Below, in pieces: positions 47,701 to 57,378 of a stretch of DNA of 64,000 nt (position 1 is the first letter of the stretch; every line of letters starts with the position of its first letter). The stretch is taken from positions 4,278,001 through 4,342,000 of the forward strand of contig OU612068.1 in assembly GCA_914767715.1 (NCBI GenBank). Reading direction: 5' to 3'. The DNA comes from Membranipora membranacea. Its lineage: Eukaryota > Bryozoa > Gymnolaemata > Cheilostomatida > Membraniporidae. The position numbers were made by a program, and so were the translations under genes. The notes beneath the pieces are model-generated. The model worked only from the letters and a program-made list of their open reading frames with translations. It was not told where the DNA came from and did no database searches.

Positions 47701-50700
47701 GATCTTGTAGACTTAGTTCTGATCTGAGGTTTTACTGATGCTGTCTCGTTTACGATGGTCTGCTCCAGTTTGCGTAGCTGAGAGCTGCCGATGAAGTCTA
47801 ACATAAACATGTCATGTATGGCTGTCAGCTCCTGTTCCAACTCAAGCAGCTCAGTCTAAAAAAGGAGAAACTTCCAATTAATCTGGTGCAAAAATAGTAT
47901 TATTTCATAGATGTCAAGGAATCAATTGGTTTAGACTGGCAGTTGCTCCCCCATGAACATTTTATATCAATGCTTTGCATTTTCAACGAACATACCATAC
48001 CTTCTACAAAATGTTGAATATATAGCTGATATTCTCAGCACTCCTGAGTAAGCTGGGATGTGCAAACATCACACAGTGACAAGTAAAATGAATGAAATGC
48101 TGCCTAGTCAATCAATGACGTCACGTAGCGCATAACTTTGTACTACTCACTGTTGATTTAGCTGACAGTTTCCTTGATAGCCACATCTTATCACCTTTCC
48201 TTATAGTAATAAGTCTATCAGTAACAGCAGATACAGACATTCTGATTGTAGTTCAGGTATAATCTCAGAGACAATGACAAGGAAGCAGCTTGCTTGATTA
48301 TTTGCAGTTATAACTGTGACATTGTGCTGATGGAGTAATGTTTTCCATTGTTGAAGCAGCGTCGCTGTGCTGCTGCTGTGCTAAACAATGTGAATGACTC
48401 AAAGTCCTGACTGTTGAAAACTTGATGTTAGCGATTATAAAAAAGTTTTTTACAGTATCCACACCAATATGAATTGAATCAGAATCTGTTTAAAAATCAT
48501 TTTTAAAAAACATCCAATATAAATATCAGTATATTTCACAATTACAATATGCATCTTATGCAATTAACAATTACGAAATTTAAAAATTTAAAGCTGTGAT
48601 TTGAAAGCAGACAAATTAAATCTGTTCAACTTATTTATCATCCAGGAAGTATAAACATGAGCCTGAGGGACAAAGACAGAAATATGTATCCACTCCTGTA
48701 TCCACTCCTGTGATCATAGAGAAGAAGTATATAGACTCTGATGAGGGGGAGGTCGGTGATGATGAAGAGCTCGATATGACTCTCATACAACAAGGTAAGC
48801 TGTCCGATAGCCTCACTTTTCTTCAGCAAAGGAATTTTTTATAGGTTTCTTTATCCAAAATTGAGGCTCCAGAGTTGTCTTTTCATTTCAAAACCACATG
48901 ACTCATCGGCCTGTTTTTAATAGTTATAATTGCCGTGTAAGTCGTGGGTTATATTGTACTTGATGCTGTCAGTAATAACGTGGTCAGATACCTTCCTTGC
49001 ACCGCTGTATCTACTTGGAATTGAACATGGGACCTCCTATGTAAAAAGACAGCACCTTACCAATCAAGCTTAGGTCATTACCTAATTTTTCCTGTTGATA
49101 GTCAATACAAATTTTCTGTAAAGGAAAATGATGTTAAAAGCTTGCGCTATTATCCTTACCGCAGAATTAAGATCTATTCTAATTTATTCTACAGGAATAT
49201 CAGCAATCAGTGTTGATAACGAGAGTGATGATTTCTATAATATGGAGACAATTCCACCACCATCACCTTACAGAAATAAACCACAACCTCAAAACAAACA
49301 ACACCCCAAACACATACATCAACAATCCCAGTACACAAGTACTCAACCAAATGGTTATATACATGACTCTACAGACTATACTAGCGCAGTAACACAACCC
49401 GCACACAACTTTTCTAATCATATCGGACATTATCCTGAACCGTTGTACAGCCAGCCTTATCAGACTTGGAAGAATCAGCTCCATTCTTCGAATCAACAGC
49501 AACCTTATCAGCATGACAGCAAGCTGAGGAATTCTGGGTTTGATGATGACGGCTACCGAATCGTCAGGGTTTGTAAACCTATTGCTTCTAATTGTCACAG
49601 AGGATATCCATTGAATTTGGAGTTATCTATAACCTTATTAAATTAGACCGAACTATGAACTGAAAATATATTACCCGGTGGTTTAACTGTCAGGCACCTA
49701 ATAATTTTCAAATTGCTCTTCTGTATGGCTGATCTGTCTGATCATGATGTAATTTCTAGGCCCACAGAGTACAGACTGTTAATATGGCTACTAACACTGA
49801 TGAGATGCCGTTACACCACAGTACACCAGTCGTGAGTTTATCTATCTATGACTTATCGACAATTTTTCATCTTTTGGCTTTGTTGTGAAGACGAGAATTG
49901 GTTAACCTAATGTGACAAGTTTTGCCAAATAAAGCCTGGACACATGAGATATGGTGAGGTATGGGTATCAATAGTGGTAGTACCAGAAGACACTAACAGT
50001 AGAGTAAGATCCTGACACGTGGTAAAAATATTCAATATTATATTATATGTCTAAAGTTTTCTACGTTTTCAGGTAGCTGCATTCTGTTTTGTGTTCAAAA
50101 GAATTAAATTAAACAGTGTATTTAATATTGACTTGTTATCTGTGGTGTTTTTTTAGAGAAAGGCAGTACCACCACTCCAGAGAGGCCCCAGCTATCTCGG
50201 ACAAAAACCAGTTTTGTTGGCACATGTCAGGTGAGTGAATCCAAGGCACATCACCGATCATTCACTATCAATTATTACCGTACACTATAATGTCCATCTT
50301 TATAATTGAAATAGTCAGGTCTAGGCACATGTATTTCCTTGCCTGAATGACCCTTATTTAAATTCGTTCGCTTCCAGATGGAACTGTCTGCTTTTTATGA
50401 TTTCTTTGAAATCCTCCGAAGCCTTTCGAGTTTATCTTAGACTACAATTCAGAAACAACTTGGCCTTTTTAAAATTGCTAGGTAGAGTGCCTAAGGATTA
50501 ATCAGATAAGGCCCCATCTTTGCCTTACAAACTCTCAATACATCTATCAGAAAGAAACTGGGAATATTATATATTTTATAGAGGGTCCCAACAACAGACA
50601 ACTCCACTATCTGAAGCTCATGTAAGTGTCTTCGTTTTCTATTGTTACCTCTTTATAACAAACTAGTGAGTTGGGTTGCGCATAAGGATATCCCACTATA

Positions 50701-53700
50701 CTTTAACTACCTCGCTGGTCTCTGCTTACCAAAACGTAAATTTATCACAGCTGCTGCTATTTGGTGGGTTATAGGTTGTTAGTCCCATCCAGGACTTAAG
50801 TGTCGCCGAATCCACAAACCAACAGCTCAGCTCCGTCCAATCAGGGAGCTGTTGAACCCAAACTATCATCTTGACATATTTCGACATTAGCTCCCAGAGA
50901 ATTGCTACAGTGGTTGACATTTTTGTTCTATACACCGCCATTTTCTGCTTTGTCGGTACTAATAATTGATTATTTCCCTGTCAAGCAATCAACACCAGAT
51001 GCAACAACTCCAGATTCTACAAGACAGGTGAAGATAATACCACACTGCAAATCACACTGTAATCATCACTGCATGTCGGACATTCACTGTGGTTAATTTT
51101 TCATCTCTGTCTTTCTCATAAATCTAGTTCAGGCCAAGCCAATTTTTTTCTTGACTCAAGTTCGGGGGAGGCTAGTCTTTGGAGAGTTTAAGATTTTAAG
51201 TGTTGAGTTCAATGTATTGGGGTATGCTGGAAAAATGAAGTCAAGGGATGTGAGGGTCATTGGTATTGTTGGTTTTGTTGGGAGTTATTCCACTCACTGA
51301 CTACAATGCTATATTTATACGCAAAACTGGCAAACATGACTCTTGTTTGACTTTGCATCCCTCTATAATTACAGCAGTTCACTGCAGCACAGCTGAGCGG
51401 TAGAAGTTTAGTTATGATCAGGATACCCAAGGTGAGTATGAGTGACAGACAGTGTATACATATAGATTATGGACTCTCTATTCTCACTTCAGACGTTCAT
51501 GTTTTTTTTTCTCTTTTCTTGACAGCCATGTGAGCGCTGTGCTGGGTGTTAATTGCTTTTAATATAGATCCAAAAAAACAAAATTTGCAGCGGAATAAAC
51601 AATAATGATACCTACTCTATCCTGATTGACTAAATTGCAGAGTAATGAGTTTTAAACCTAGAGCTTTCACCAGATTAGCTATCATACAGCGCAATATTTA
51701 TAACCTTTTTATACTTCAAGACATTGTAATTTTGCTGTCAACAACACATGTACAGACATAAATAAATTGGTCTCTGTAGTCAAAGACATGTTGAAGAAAA
51801 CCGTTCGCCTTTAGGTGCTGGATAAAGCATTTCTTCTGAATTAATTTAATGACAATAACCAATATTCGATTGACAATAACCAAATATTTCAAAGGCATGA
51901 AACTGAACTTCTTGGCTTTAAGATATCTGACTCATTTTCATTGAATGGTCATTGTGAGACTGTTTTGGATAAGGTGTCAAAAAATACAAACTTACTTAAG
52001 CTATGCAGACCCTACTTGACCACGCATTCCGCTAAACAATTTTATTTTCAATTTATTCACTGTTATCTCATTTATGGTATCCATATATATTACAACTTAT
52101 GTGCGTCAAATATCACAAACCCACAAAAGAGCCTTGAGAATTGTGGGCCATGTTCAACATATACCTTTTTATTTGTCACCTACTAATGACCTATGTACAT
52201 CACTTAAAATTTTGCCCCTTCCAATACTGAGCAATTATTTTACTTGCATTACGGGATTTAAGGCTCTGAATAATTTATCACCTCCATACATCTCGGATTT
52301 TTTTGTTACCACACCAAATCGATTTCCAAGAAGGGATACACACTTACTTAAACCTTACTTAAACCACAAAATAGCAACAAACTTTAATATTTCACCCTCA
52401 ACATTGAGAAGCACTCTTACTTTGAATATGTTTAAGAAAAGGCTAATGCAACATTTTTTCAGTTTATTGGCATAGTCTTATTTTTTGTTGAATCGTTGTT
52501 TGTATCATTTTTCTTTTTTGCAATTTATGTCACATCATGAAAAACATTTGTAATAATGAATTGTTGCTGACAATAAAAGTATATATATATGTTGATGGCT
52601 TATGACCCAAATTTTTTCTTATTAGAGGTAAAATCTGCTTTGAAAGACCTATTTTATGTTTGACTCATTGCCAGCCTTATCTTAACATCTATTTACTTTT
52701 TTTTTTCCCAGGCCTTAGGAATCCTTGGTATAGAACTTGAGGGAGGAATAGGCTCCAATCACAACGGCCGGATTATTGTATCATATGTGCATCAAAATGG
52801 AATTGTTGGTCGACATGGTCAGTATGAGACTTTTATGCAAAGTGTATCAGCGGTTTATTTTTTTCTGAAAGAGCATGCGCAGCCTTTGGCTCCAGGTGAT
52901 AGAGTCCCCCCCCACCATTTTTGAAAAACTGAAAGAGCAATGCACACTCTGAACGCAATCTCAATCTTTCCAGAATTTCATGCACCCTAATAGTTTCACT
53001 ATATATTTGTTTTGAATTTGCAATTGCAACTTACTTACACTTTTGCGTTACGTGGTTACAGTTTTCGTAGCAAGGATGTCATTGGCTGCCATCCCTGAAA
53101 TCGATTGCTACTACTTGAGCAGCCATCAACCTATCAACTTGGATTAGTAAGAAACTGTGTTCATGCAAGGAGTTAGAGATACTCCTTGGTTCATGAGCCT
53201 GATAGTCTGATAAATACTTCTTGATGTTAAATTCTAATCGATCATTGTAGGTAAAATACAGAGAGGTGATCAGATAATGATGGTGAATGGTTCTAGTATG
53301 GTGGATACTACTGTAGGTGAAGCTAAGAAGGCATTAGAGAGAGCACTGAGAGACCATAGGGTGAGCTTAGATTTATATAACAGGGTCAGCTGTCCACAAG
53401 TTTGAGACGTTTTAGTTTTGCTGCTTACATCGCCAAATTATTACGATTATAAGATTTGGTATTAATATAAATATTATGGTACCATTAGGCACAACAATTT
53501 ATCTGCCCTTAGTCACGATGTTCGATGGGTTCGATGGGTTCAATCAAAGAAAACTCATTTATTTATGAAATCTCATTCCATACAGCTGATAACATTGGAA
53601 GTTGAAGAATATTATCATGCTTACTTTAACCAAACAAATGCTCCAGCTATCATGTCATTAGAAATATTGTGTTTGTAGAATTACTTGGAGTTTATAGTTG

Positions 53701-54309
53701 GATTAGTCTCACAGCCGACCGAGGACCAGGAACTACTGTAAGTTTATATTGCACATTACATGGTTCATGGTTACATGGTACATAACATGGTTCAAAAACC
53801 CACCGTACATAACAATAGACCAGACTACTAGCTGCTGCACAACACTTTGAATTAAATCTTTTTCTAATACAAGCGGAAGTTTTAGGCCAAAGAACCCCCT
53901 TATTAACAGCGAGATATGCTGACAGGAGCTTCAGCGCCCTCAGTATTGGGCTAATAATTTTCTTGCAACTATCTCAACCTGATGGCATTAGCTTTCAATC
54001 GCCATGAACTATTCCTTTGCTATACAGTTAATGGATGAAAACGTCAAACTGAAGTAAACGAAAACGGGTCTTGTCTTTTAGAGTTTAGAGTTTTGTTTGG
54101 CCATGGCATGATATCATTTATTTTTGTTTCAGATCGGTTGGCCCATCACTGTAGTCCCAGACTTGCTGACCCATGCGTTAGTATACATTTTGAACATTTT
54201 CTTATACTCCTTAGTTACATACCATGTTCCTTTATGGCAGAATATGGGGGGGGGGGGGATTTTGATTCAAATTTATGTGATGTGTTTTCTTTGTAGGACT
54301 TATTTTTAG
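32721..54309 (+). CDS. USH1C: Harmonin-like three-PDZ scaffold protein (USH1C family), complete model
   Basis: Nineteen exons: 32721-32830, 33145-33302, 37252-37459, 37804-37903, 38520-38611, 45790-45934, 46468-46524, 46648-46763, 48646-48794, 49195-49568, 49760-49831, 50157-50230, 50582-50621, 50986-51027, 51375-51431, 52712-52817, 53251-53360, 53679-53737 and 54297-54309, giving 693 aa in continuous phase. PDZ1 about 70-155 (PLGFSIRGGSEFGVG); PDZ2 about 208-288 (LLGCSLISGP, PGIFVDYVRPGS); basic coiled segment from GRELF; long Gln/Pro/Tyr-rich linker 379-580; PDZ3 about 592-680. The C-terminus ELLTYF matches harmonin's ELTFF PDZ ligand. Order and the GRELF and LTYF landmarks favour harmonin over whirlin/PDZD7. 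Harmonin organises cadherin/myosin complexes in microvilli and stereocilia. No N-terminal harmonin-homology domain is visible. An in-frame ATG at 32679 could add 14 residues. AATAAA is at 54648. Confidence 0.88.
33927..34058 (-). pseudogene. Out-of-frame continuation of the TIR-like/TPR gene
   Basis: Directly after the TIR-like/TPR stop region, another frame stays open for 43 codons from an ATG at 34058 (begins MGNIVEAEENQYKFKN, ends at TAG 33927-33929). Its start reads like the second half of the broken last TPR (family pattern: A..Y...G...EAE). The frames meet at a run of three G (34054-34056, minus strand), so a one-base indel, real or from sequencing, would join them. Alternatively the annotated stop is genuine. 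Confidence 0.45.
34043..35785 (-). CDS. TIR-like/TPR protein nested antisense in harmonin intron 2
   Basis: A single large exon of 580 codons from the ATG at 35785. Residues about 60-172 form a TIR-like fold segment: strand ATIFVSHAW, then WFDLF, LLILSPW, and LTRAWCLFE. The last fits the TIR WCxxE motif with its catalytic-type glutamate (E148). TPR-like helices follow at about 280-355. A hydrophobic stretch (about 396-421, TAVALLASALFGGIFKALL) could cross a membrane, then more kinesin-light-chain-like TPRs (GEDHLDIAEIYEGFGNAHLARGEYEKAL). Similar SHAW...RAWCLWE modules occur in algae and other protists (recalled, not searched). Function is unknown; NAD-cleaving or immune signalling is only a possibility. 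A strong pyrimidine tract plus CAG acceptor ends at 35803, so a short upstream exon may supply the true N-terminus. The reading frame breaks in the final TPR. Confidence 0.8.
   Translation of the reverse strand: MSLSAISKFIEDYPKVKSESLTTTQIKDMYIGGQCRKSGKPYINRYYGREDPSGEPYVGRATIFVSHAWQYSFYDVVFDVMQQHAEKNPDAYFWFDLFTSNQDNLEEKSFDWFSSTFQSKTRDIGQVLLILSPWNDPVPLTRAWCLFEIFNALRTTEKLHIQMPMRERQTLKTAVVLDRKCLIQALSKIRIENATARYDSDKKLILEVVENAEGGLYAVSKKVKDHLRTWYTDQLCRLVDQTPASYELKLAATEILHEFGFLNQALAYAKHCFESEEGVTNHTAQFTAGKIHVTKGLLDQALTHYNQALEIQAQDHQDPTWDPALVHLRKGEVHHLQFEVGEAVIDYLRATMIGLKVCKTQGQTGQTPSNTLEWISEPLKAITRLHTDFNLFIETGYMGIFWTAVALLASALFGGIFKALLTSHFEKIAKMVEHHPHLADLHHSKAILHSAMSEHNEALMFYTESLNMKLETIGEDHLDIAEIYEGFGNAHLARGEYEKALKCHEESLQIRRLNLGEDSCAEASSYDNIAMVHQSQGEYQLATEFIYKSLKIRETVFGEDHHLVGLSYYRLAIANVWVTS
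37175..37224. mobile_element. 34-bp palindrome flanked by an 8-bp direct repeat (family A mini-insert)
   Basis: An inverted repeat at 37183-37216 begins CATAGACTTGATATAC and ends GTATATTAAGTCTATG, with one mismatched pair. It is flanked by GTGGTGAC at 37175-37182 and 37217-37224. It sits 27 bases before exon 3 of the harmonin-like gene, in the branch-point/acceptor zone. Ends match the element at 12135 (CATAGA.TT). Confidence 0.75.
38174..38384 (+). repeat. 13-bp G-rich minisatellite, about 16 copies
   Basis: The unit is GGAGAGGAGGGGC, with a small irregularity near 38260-38285. It lies in the 616-nt intron 4 of the harmonin-like gene and is G-rich on the transcribed RNA, so it could form G-quadruplexes. 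It opens frames on both strands (RRGGEEGRRGG and its complement), which are repeat artefacts. Confidence 0.95.
38590..45446 (+). repeat. 46-bp minisatellite, about 149 copies, seeded on the exon 5 end and its 5' splice site
   Basis: The unit GGTGCTCCACTGGGCTGTAG / GTTAGTATTATTTATAG / TGGGATGAA repeats with almost no length change over 6.9 kb. The first copy is coding: it provides the end of exon 5 (KGALLGC) and the donor TAG|GTTAGT at 38611/38612. Variation is limited to a few sites: GCTCC/GTTCC, CTGTAG/CTGCAG, and AGTGGG/AGGGGG/AGTGCG. It fills most of the 7.2-kb intron 5. Confidence 0.98.
47366..48240 (-). CDS. Small unrecognised protein, paralogue A, nested in harmonin intron 8
   Basis: Three exons on the minus strand: 48240-48151 (90 nt), 47855-47637 (219 nt) and 47434-47366 (69 nt with stop), giving 125 aa with canonical splice sites. 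The N-terminus is MSVSAVTDRLITIRKGDKMW followed by LSRKLSAKST. The middle exon has a helical LELEQELTAIHDMF / QLRKLEQTIVNET region and a basic VSQLAQRFENR motif. The end is SERVQRYETRCR. No signal peptide or membrane segment. I do not recognise the family. Exon 1 is identical at 24 of 30 residues to the gene at 56015-57223, and exons 1 and 2 have the same lengths there. Conservation between the copies argues that both are real. Confidence 0.82.
51905..52580 (+). mobile_element. Non-LTR retrotransposon fragment (3' end of reverse-transcriptase ORF), decayed
   Basis: One frame reads ELLGFKISDSFSLNGHCETV ... LIYGIHIYYN and, after a frameshift near 52090, another reads RALRIVG ... FKALNNLSPPYI ... 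MFKKRLMQHFFSLLA with a stop at 52475. These are hallmarks of the region after the RT core of CR1/Jockey-type LINEs. The tail has AATAAA near 52573 and a short (TA)n. It lies in harmonin intron 15, same strand. The frameshift and missing 5' part mark it as dead. Confidence 0.8.
53586..53678 (+). CDS. Candidate alternative terminal exon of the harmonin-like gene
   Basis: An acceptor CAG at 53583-53585 opens 30 codons in the correct phase after exon 17 (LITLEVEEYYHAYF ... EILCL) and a TAG at 53676-53678. That TAG is also the acceptor of exon 18. Use of this exon would replace the end of PDZ3 and remove the LTYF ligand. LITLEV resembles a PDZ last strand. It may also be chance intron sequence. 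Confidence 0.4.
   Translation: MITLEVEEYYHAYFNQTNAPAIMSLEILCL
54246..54258 (+). repeat. Run of 13 G before the last harmonin exon
   Basis: An uninterrupted G tract in the last intron, 38 bases before the acceptor of exon 19. It could modulate splicing or be an error-prone homopolymer in assembly. Confidence 0.9.
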
Positions 54310-54699
54310 TAAAATACAAACTGCTGAAGTACACAAAGCCTACTAGACAAGGCAGAAAACGGAATACGATTTCCACCCATCACCTACATAGCTTGGCTGA
54401 GAGTTGCATCCAGATGCTAGTTCAAGCTATATTAGTGTCACTGGGAGTTATCATCTTCTCAGCTGGTAAAGGATAACTCACAATGTGAGATTTCAACGGA
54501 ATTGAAGCAAAATTAGTTGAAGAGTTTGCAACTAATATTTTGTTTCTCTAATTCTCAATACTACTTTTTTCAAAAATGTCTGAATGTATACTACCACTGT
54601 AAATTCTACTATCTTTGAATGTAATTTGTGTATGATTATTTATTTAAAATAAAGAATAGTAGGTAGGTTGAAATATAATAATCATAAACAAAACAATCA

Positions 54700-55800
54700 T
54701 AATGTTATGATAATATCGATGAACAATCCGAATATCAACACATCATATACCGTTGGTAAGCTTCTGAGCTACTGAGTATGAATACTTAAACAAAAACTTG
54801 ATTTGATGAGGTTGCGGCATTTTAGCGAAAAAGTGAGGTGAAAACCGCTATTTTGTCAATGCAGATGAAGGACTCAAATTAATTGCAAGAAATTACATAA
54901 TACATGGAATGTATTTGTAGAGGCTGAGTTCATCATAGTTTTGGTTGGTATAATATATGACTTGTTAAAAGTGACATCTTAAGTCACGTTATACTATGCA
55001 TTTTTTGTGTGAAGTGACACACCGACTTTCAACAATTAAGCTTCGTATTGCTACGATAAAGAACTATCGACTACAGCTTGTATTTGTATTCCTGATTCTG
55101 TTGCCAAAGAACGTCCAAAACAGCTTCATTTTCGGCCTTTTTGAGACATTTTTGGGGATTCTGTTGCGTAAAATTCAGGAAGATTTGATAGGTAGTGCAA
55201 AATTCTGTTGGCATTTCCTGTTCGCACCATGGTTTATAAAAGTGGCTTCATATGTAATCTTTTAAAAAAGTTTTTGCACGTTCATATTGATGGTCTTTTG
55301 GATACCATTTTTGGCGTTGTGCAAAAATGACACAAAACCTGCCATTCAATCAATCAATCAATGGTGATGATGTTATACTAGTTTCACTTTTTTAATTTGG
55401 TGTGAATATCTTTTGATGAGTACACTCAAGGAAAATCATAAATAATTTTCACTTATAACTTATAAACTTCATATATTTTCACAAAATAACAAAAATCATT
55501 CATTCCATGACTTGATGTCAAAAGTCACTTTATGCTTGTCATACATTAGTAAAACCTAAATAATACGATCCATAAGAATACTTATCCCCTGTTTCGAAAT
55601 TTCTAGCAAGTTATTTGACCACTCCATCTGCATCGACAAAAACAGTGGTTTTCACCTCATTTCTTCACTCAAAAGACGTCACAACGTCATAAATCAAGTT
55701 TTTGTTAAGGTATTAATATTGAGTAGCTGGGCAGCTTTCAAACAGTATATGATATGTTGATATTTGGCTTGGACATTGACATTACCTTATGGAAACCAAG
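54700..55800. mobile_element. About 1.1-kb element with long, diverged terminal inverted repeats
   Basis: The segment at about 54700-54890 and the reverse complement of about 55600-55800 share long blocks: ATATCAACA.ATCATATAC, AACAAAAACTTGATTT, GAGGTGAAAACC, and TTTTGTC.ATGCAGATG. The arms (about 180 bp) are clearly related but have point changes and gaps. The interior has no recognised protein; an 89-codon frame at 54996-55265 lacks family features. It begins right behind the harmonin poly(A) signal. Exact ends and target duplication were not determined. Confidence 0.65.
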
Positions 55801-56014
55801 AAATTTCATTCAAAAAATTCTTTAGGCGCCAAGACTGATCATAACCTGAACATATACATACATCATCCTAACCCCAAATTTAGACTAATCACCTCCAGCC
55901 AATAATCCAATATTAGTGTATCATATGTCAGTTCATCTCTCAAAATGTCAGCAGTGGGCTACTTATCAGCTGCTACTGAACATATCATCTCAGCTAAGTA
56001 CAACTGACAAACGT

Positions 56015-57223
56015 TCATCTACACATCACCTCATAGCTTTGTATTCTGTCTGATAATCTACCACAGACTTCAATCACTGGCTGCTACAAGACATAATCAT
56101 GAGAAGATACTCATATTTACCCTTACAGGATTCTAAAAAGTTAGTACCAGTGAAATAATATATGGGCTGAGGTAAGGTAACCCCTGTTTTCCCGTAACAA
56201 TACTGCTGATGACATAAAAAAACTCCAAATCACCAGGTCCTACGCAACAAGCATGTCTTGAAAATACTTATAAATATATACATGGTAACTTACTGGCTTG
56301 TTGATGAGATAACCATGGGGGTTTCTGTTCTCAAATCTGCGAGCGAGACGAGATACAGATCCCGTAGATGGAGGTAGGACCTCAGGCTTTGGTGTGGGTG
56401 TCTCATTCACAATGGTGTGCTCAAGTTGACGAAGTTGAGCGCTACTGATGTAGCCTTTCATGAACATGTTGTGGACAGCTCGCACCTCCTGTTCTAATTC
56501 AACTAACTCAGTCTGGAGAAAAGAGAGTTTTGTGCATCATACAAATCACTTAGTAGTTATCATGTTATCGGTTTGGGATGTTGCTTGGTGTGTCTAGGTT
56601 ATTAACAAATTCAAATCGTTGTAAGCAAAGTTTCCCTGCTTCTATTCTTGACGATACTAGCTCAGTCAAAAAGTTCCAAGTATCCCATGATTTACATTTT
56701 TTTGATGAGGCTGTATAACGACAAGCACCAAATTAACCCATAGGCTGTCATCTGAAAAAAATTATTGAAGTGAATTTGAAATGCTGCAACCTAACCCTAA
56801 ATGCTGAAACATTTTAACTCATCTTCAGTCTCAAGCTTGCCTTTTTTTTTCTCTTTTCCTTTCCCTTTTTTTTTCGGCACTATTCGGAAAACATTCCGCT
56901 ACTGGAATGAAATAGACTGCCAATAAAAGTGTAAAAAGAAAACCCTTCACACGGAGCTTCAATTCCTTATTCATTGCACCATTGATACCTGAACTGCGGA
57001 TACTGTATGTTGCATAATAATAATCCGATACTGAGTTTTAGTTAAATTGCATTCAGTGTCAGTCACCGCCCTGTGATGGTGTTTTTATGACATTATACAT
57101 GGCACCAATTTAAAACTCTGCTCAGCGACTTACTGTTGATTTAGCTGTCAGTTTTCTGGACAGCCACATCTTTTCACCTTTCCTCACTGTAATCAGTCTA
57201 CTAACAACGTCGGATACAGACAT
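56015..57223 (-). CDS. Small unrecognised protein, paralogue B
   Basis: Three exons on the minus strand: 57223-57134 (90 nt), 56512-56294 (219 nt) and 56080-56015 (66 nt with stop), giving 124 aa. It starts MSVSDVVSRLITVRKGEKMW then LSRKLTAKST. The middle exon keeps TEL.ELEQE, HNMFM, QLRQLEHTIVNET and VSRLARRFENRN; it ends SDRIQSYEVMCR. The gene structure matches paralogue A exactly in exons 1-2, so the pair arose by duplication of an intron-containing gene. Copy A is now inside harmonin and copy B 2 kb past its end, in the same orientation. Function unknown; a small, basic, partly helical cytosolic or nuclear protein is all that can be said. Confidence 0.82.
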
Positions 57224-57342
57224 GTTGATTGTAGTACTAAAGAGTCCAAAGATACTCAAAGAAATTGCAAAAATATTTATGGTACACACTGATGGAGCAA
57301 AGATTTCTATTATTGGCGCTGTGTTAATCCTGGTCTCGTCAA

Positions 57343-57378
57343 TGAGAACAATGAACCTTTTAGTTCATTGATGAGAAT
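57343..57378. mobile_element. 22-bp palindrome flanked by a 7-bp direct repeat (family B mini-insert)
   Basis: The insert at 57350-57371 begins CAATGAAC and ends GTTCATTG, with TTTTA-type sequence between. Flanks are ATGAGAA at 57343-57349 and 57372-57378. It looks like an internally shortened relative of the 34-bp element at 21844-21877. Confidence 0.65.

Noticed and set aside
49263-49598. Minus-strand 111-codon open frame
   Set aside because: Antisense shadow of harmonin exon 10, whose frame continues the PDZ protein in phase.
54093-54309. A membrane-protein-like frame (THALVYILNIFLYSLVTYHV)
   Set aside because: It lies in the last harmonin intron, includes a 13-G run, and no splice joins it in phase; only its last three codons (TYF) are real exon 19.
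54297-54477. Extended last-exon frame ending LVSLGVIIFSAGKG
   Set aside because: It is in the wrong phase for exon 18; the correct phase stops after LTYF, matching the harmonin terminus.
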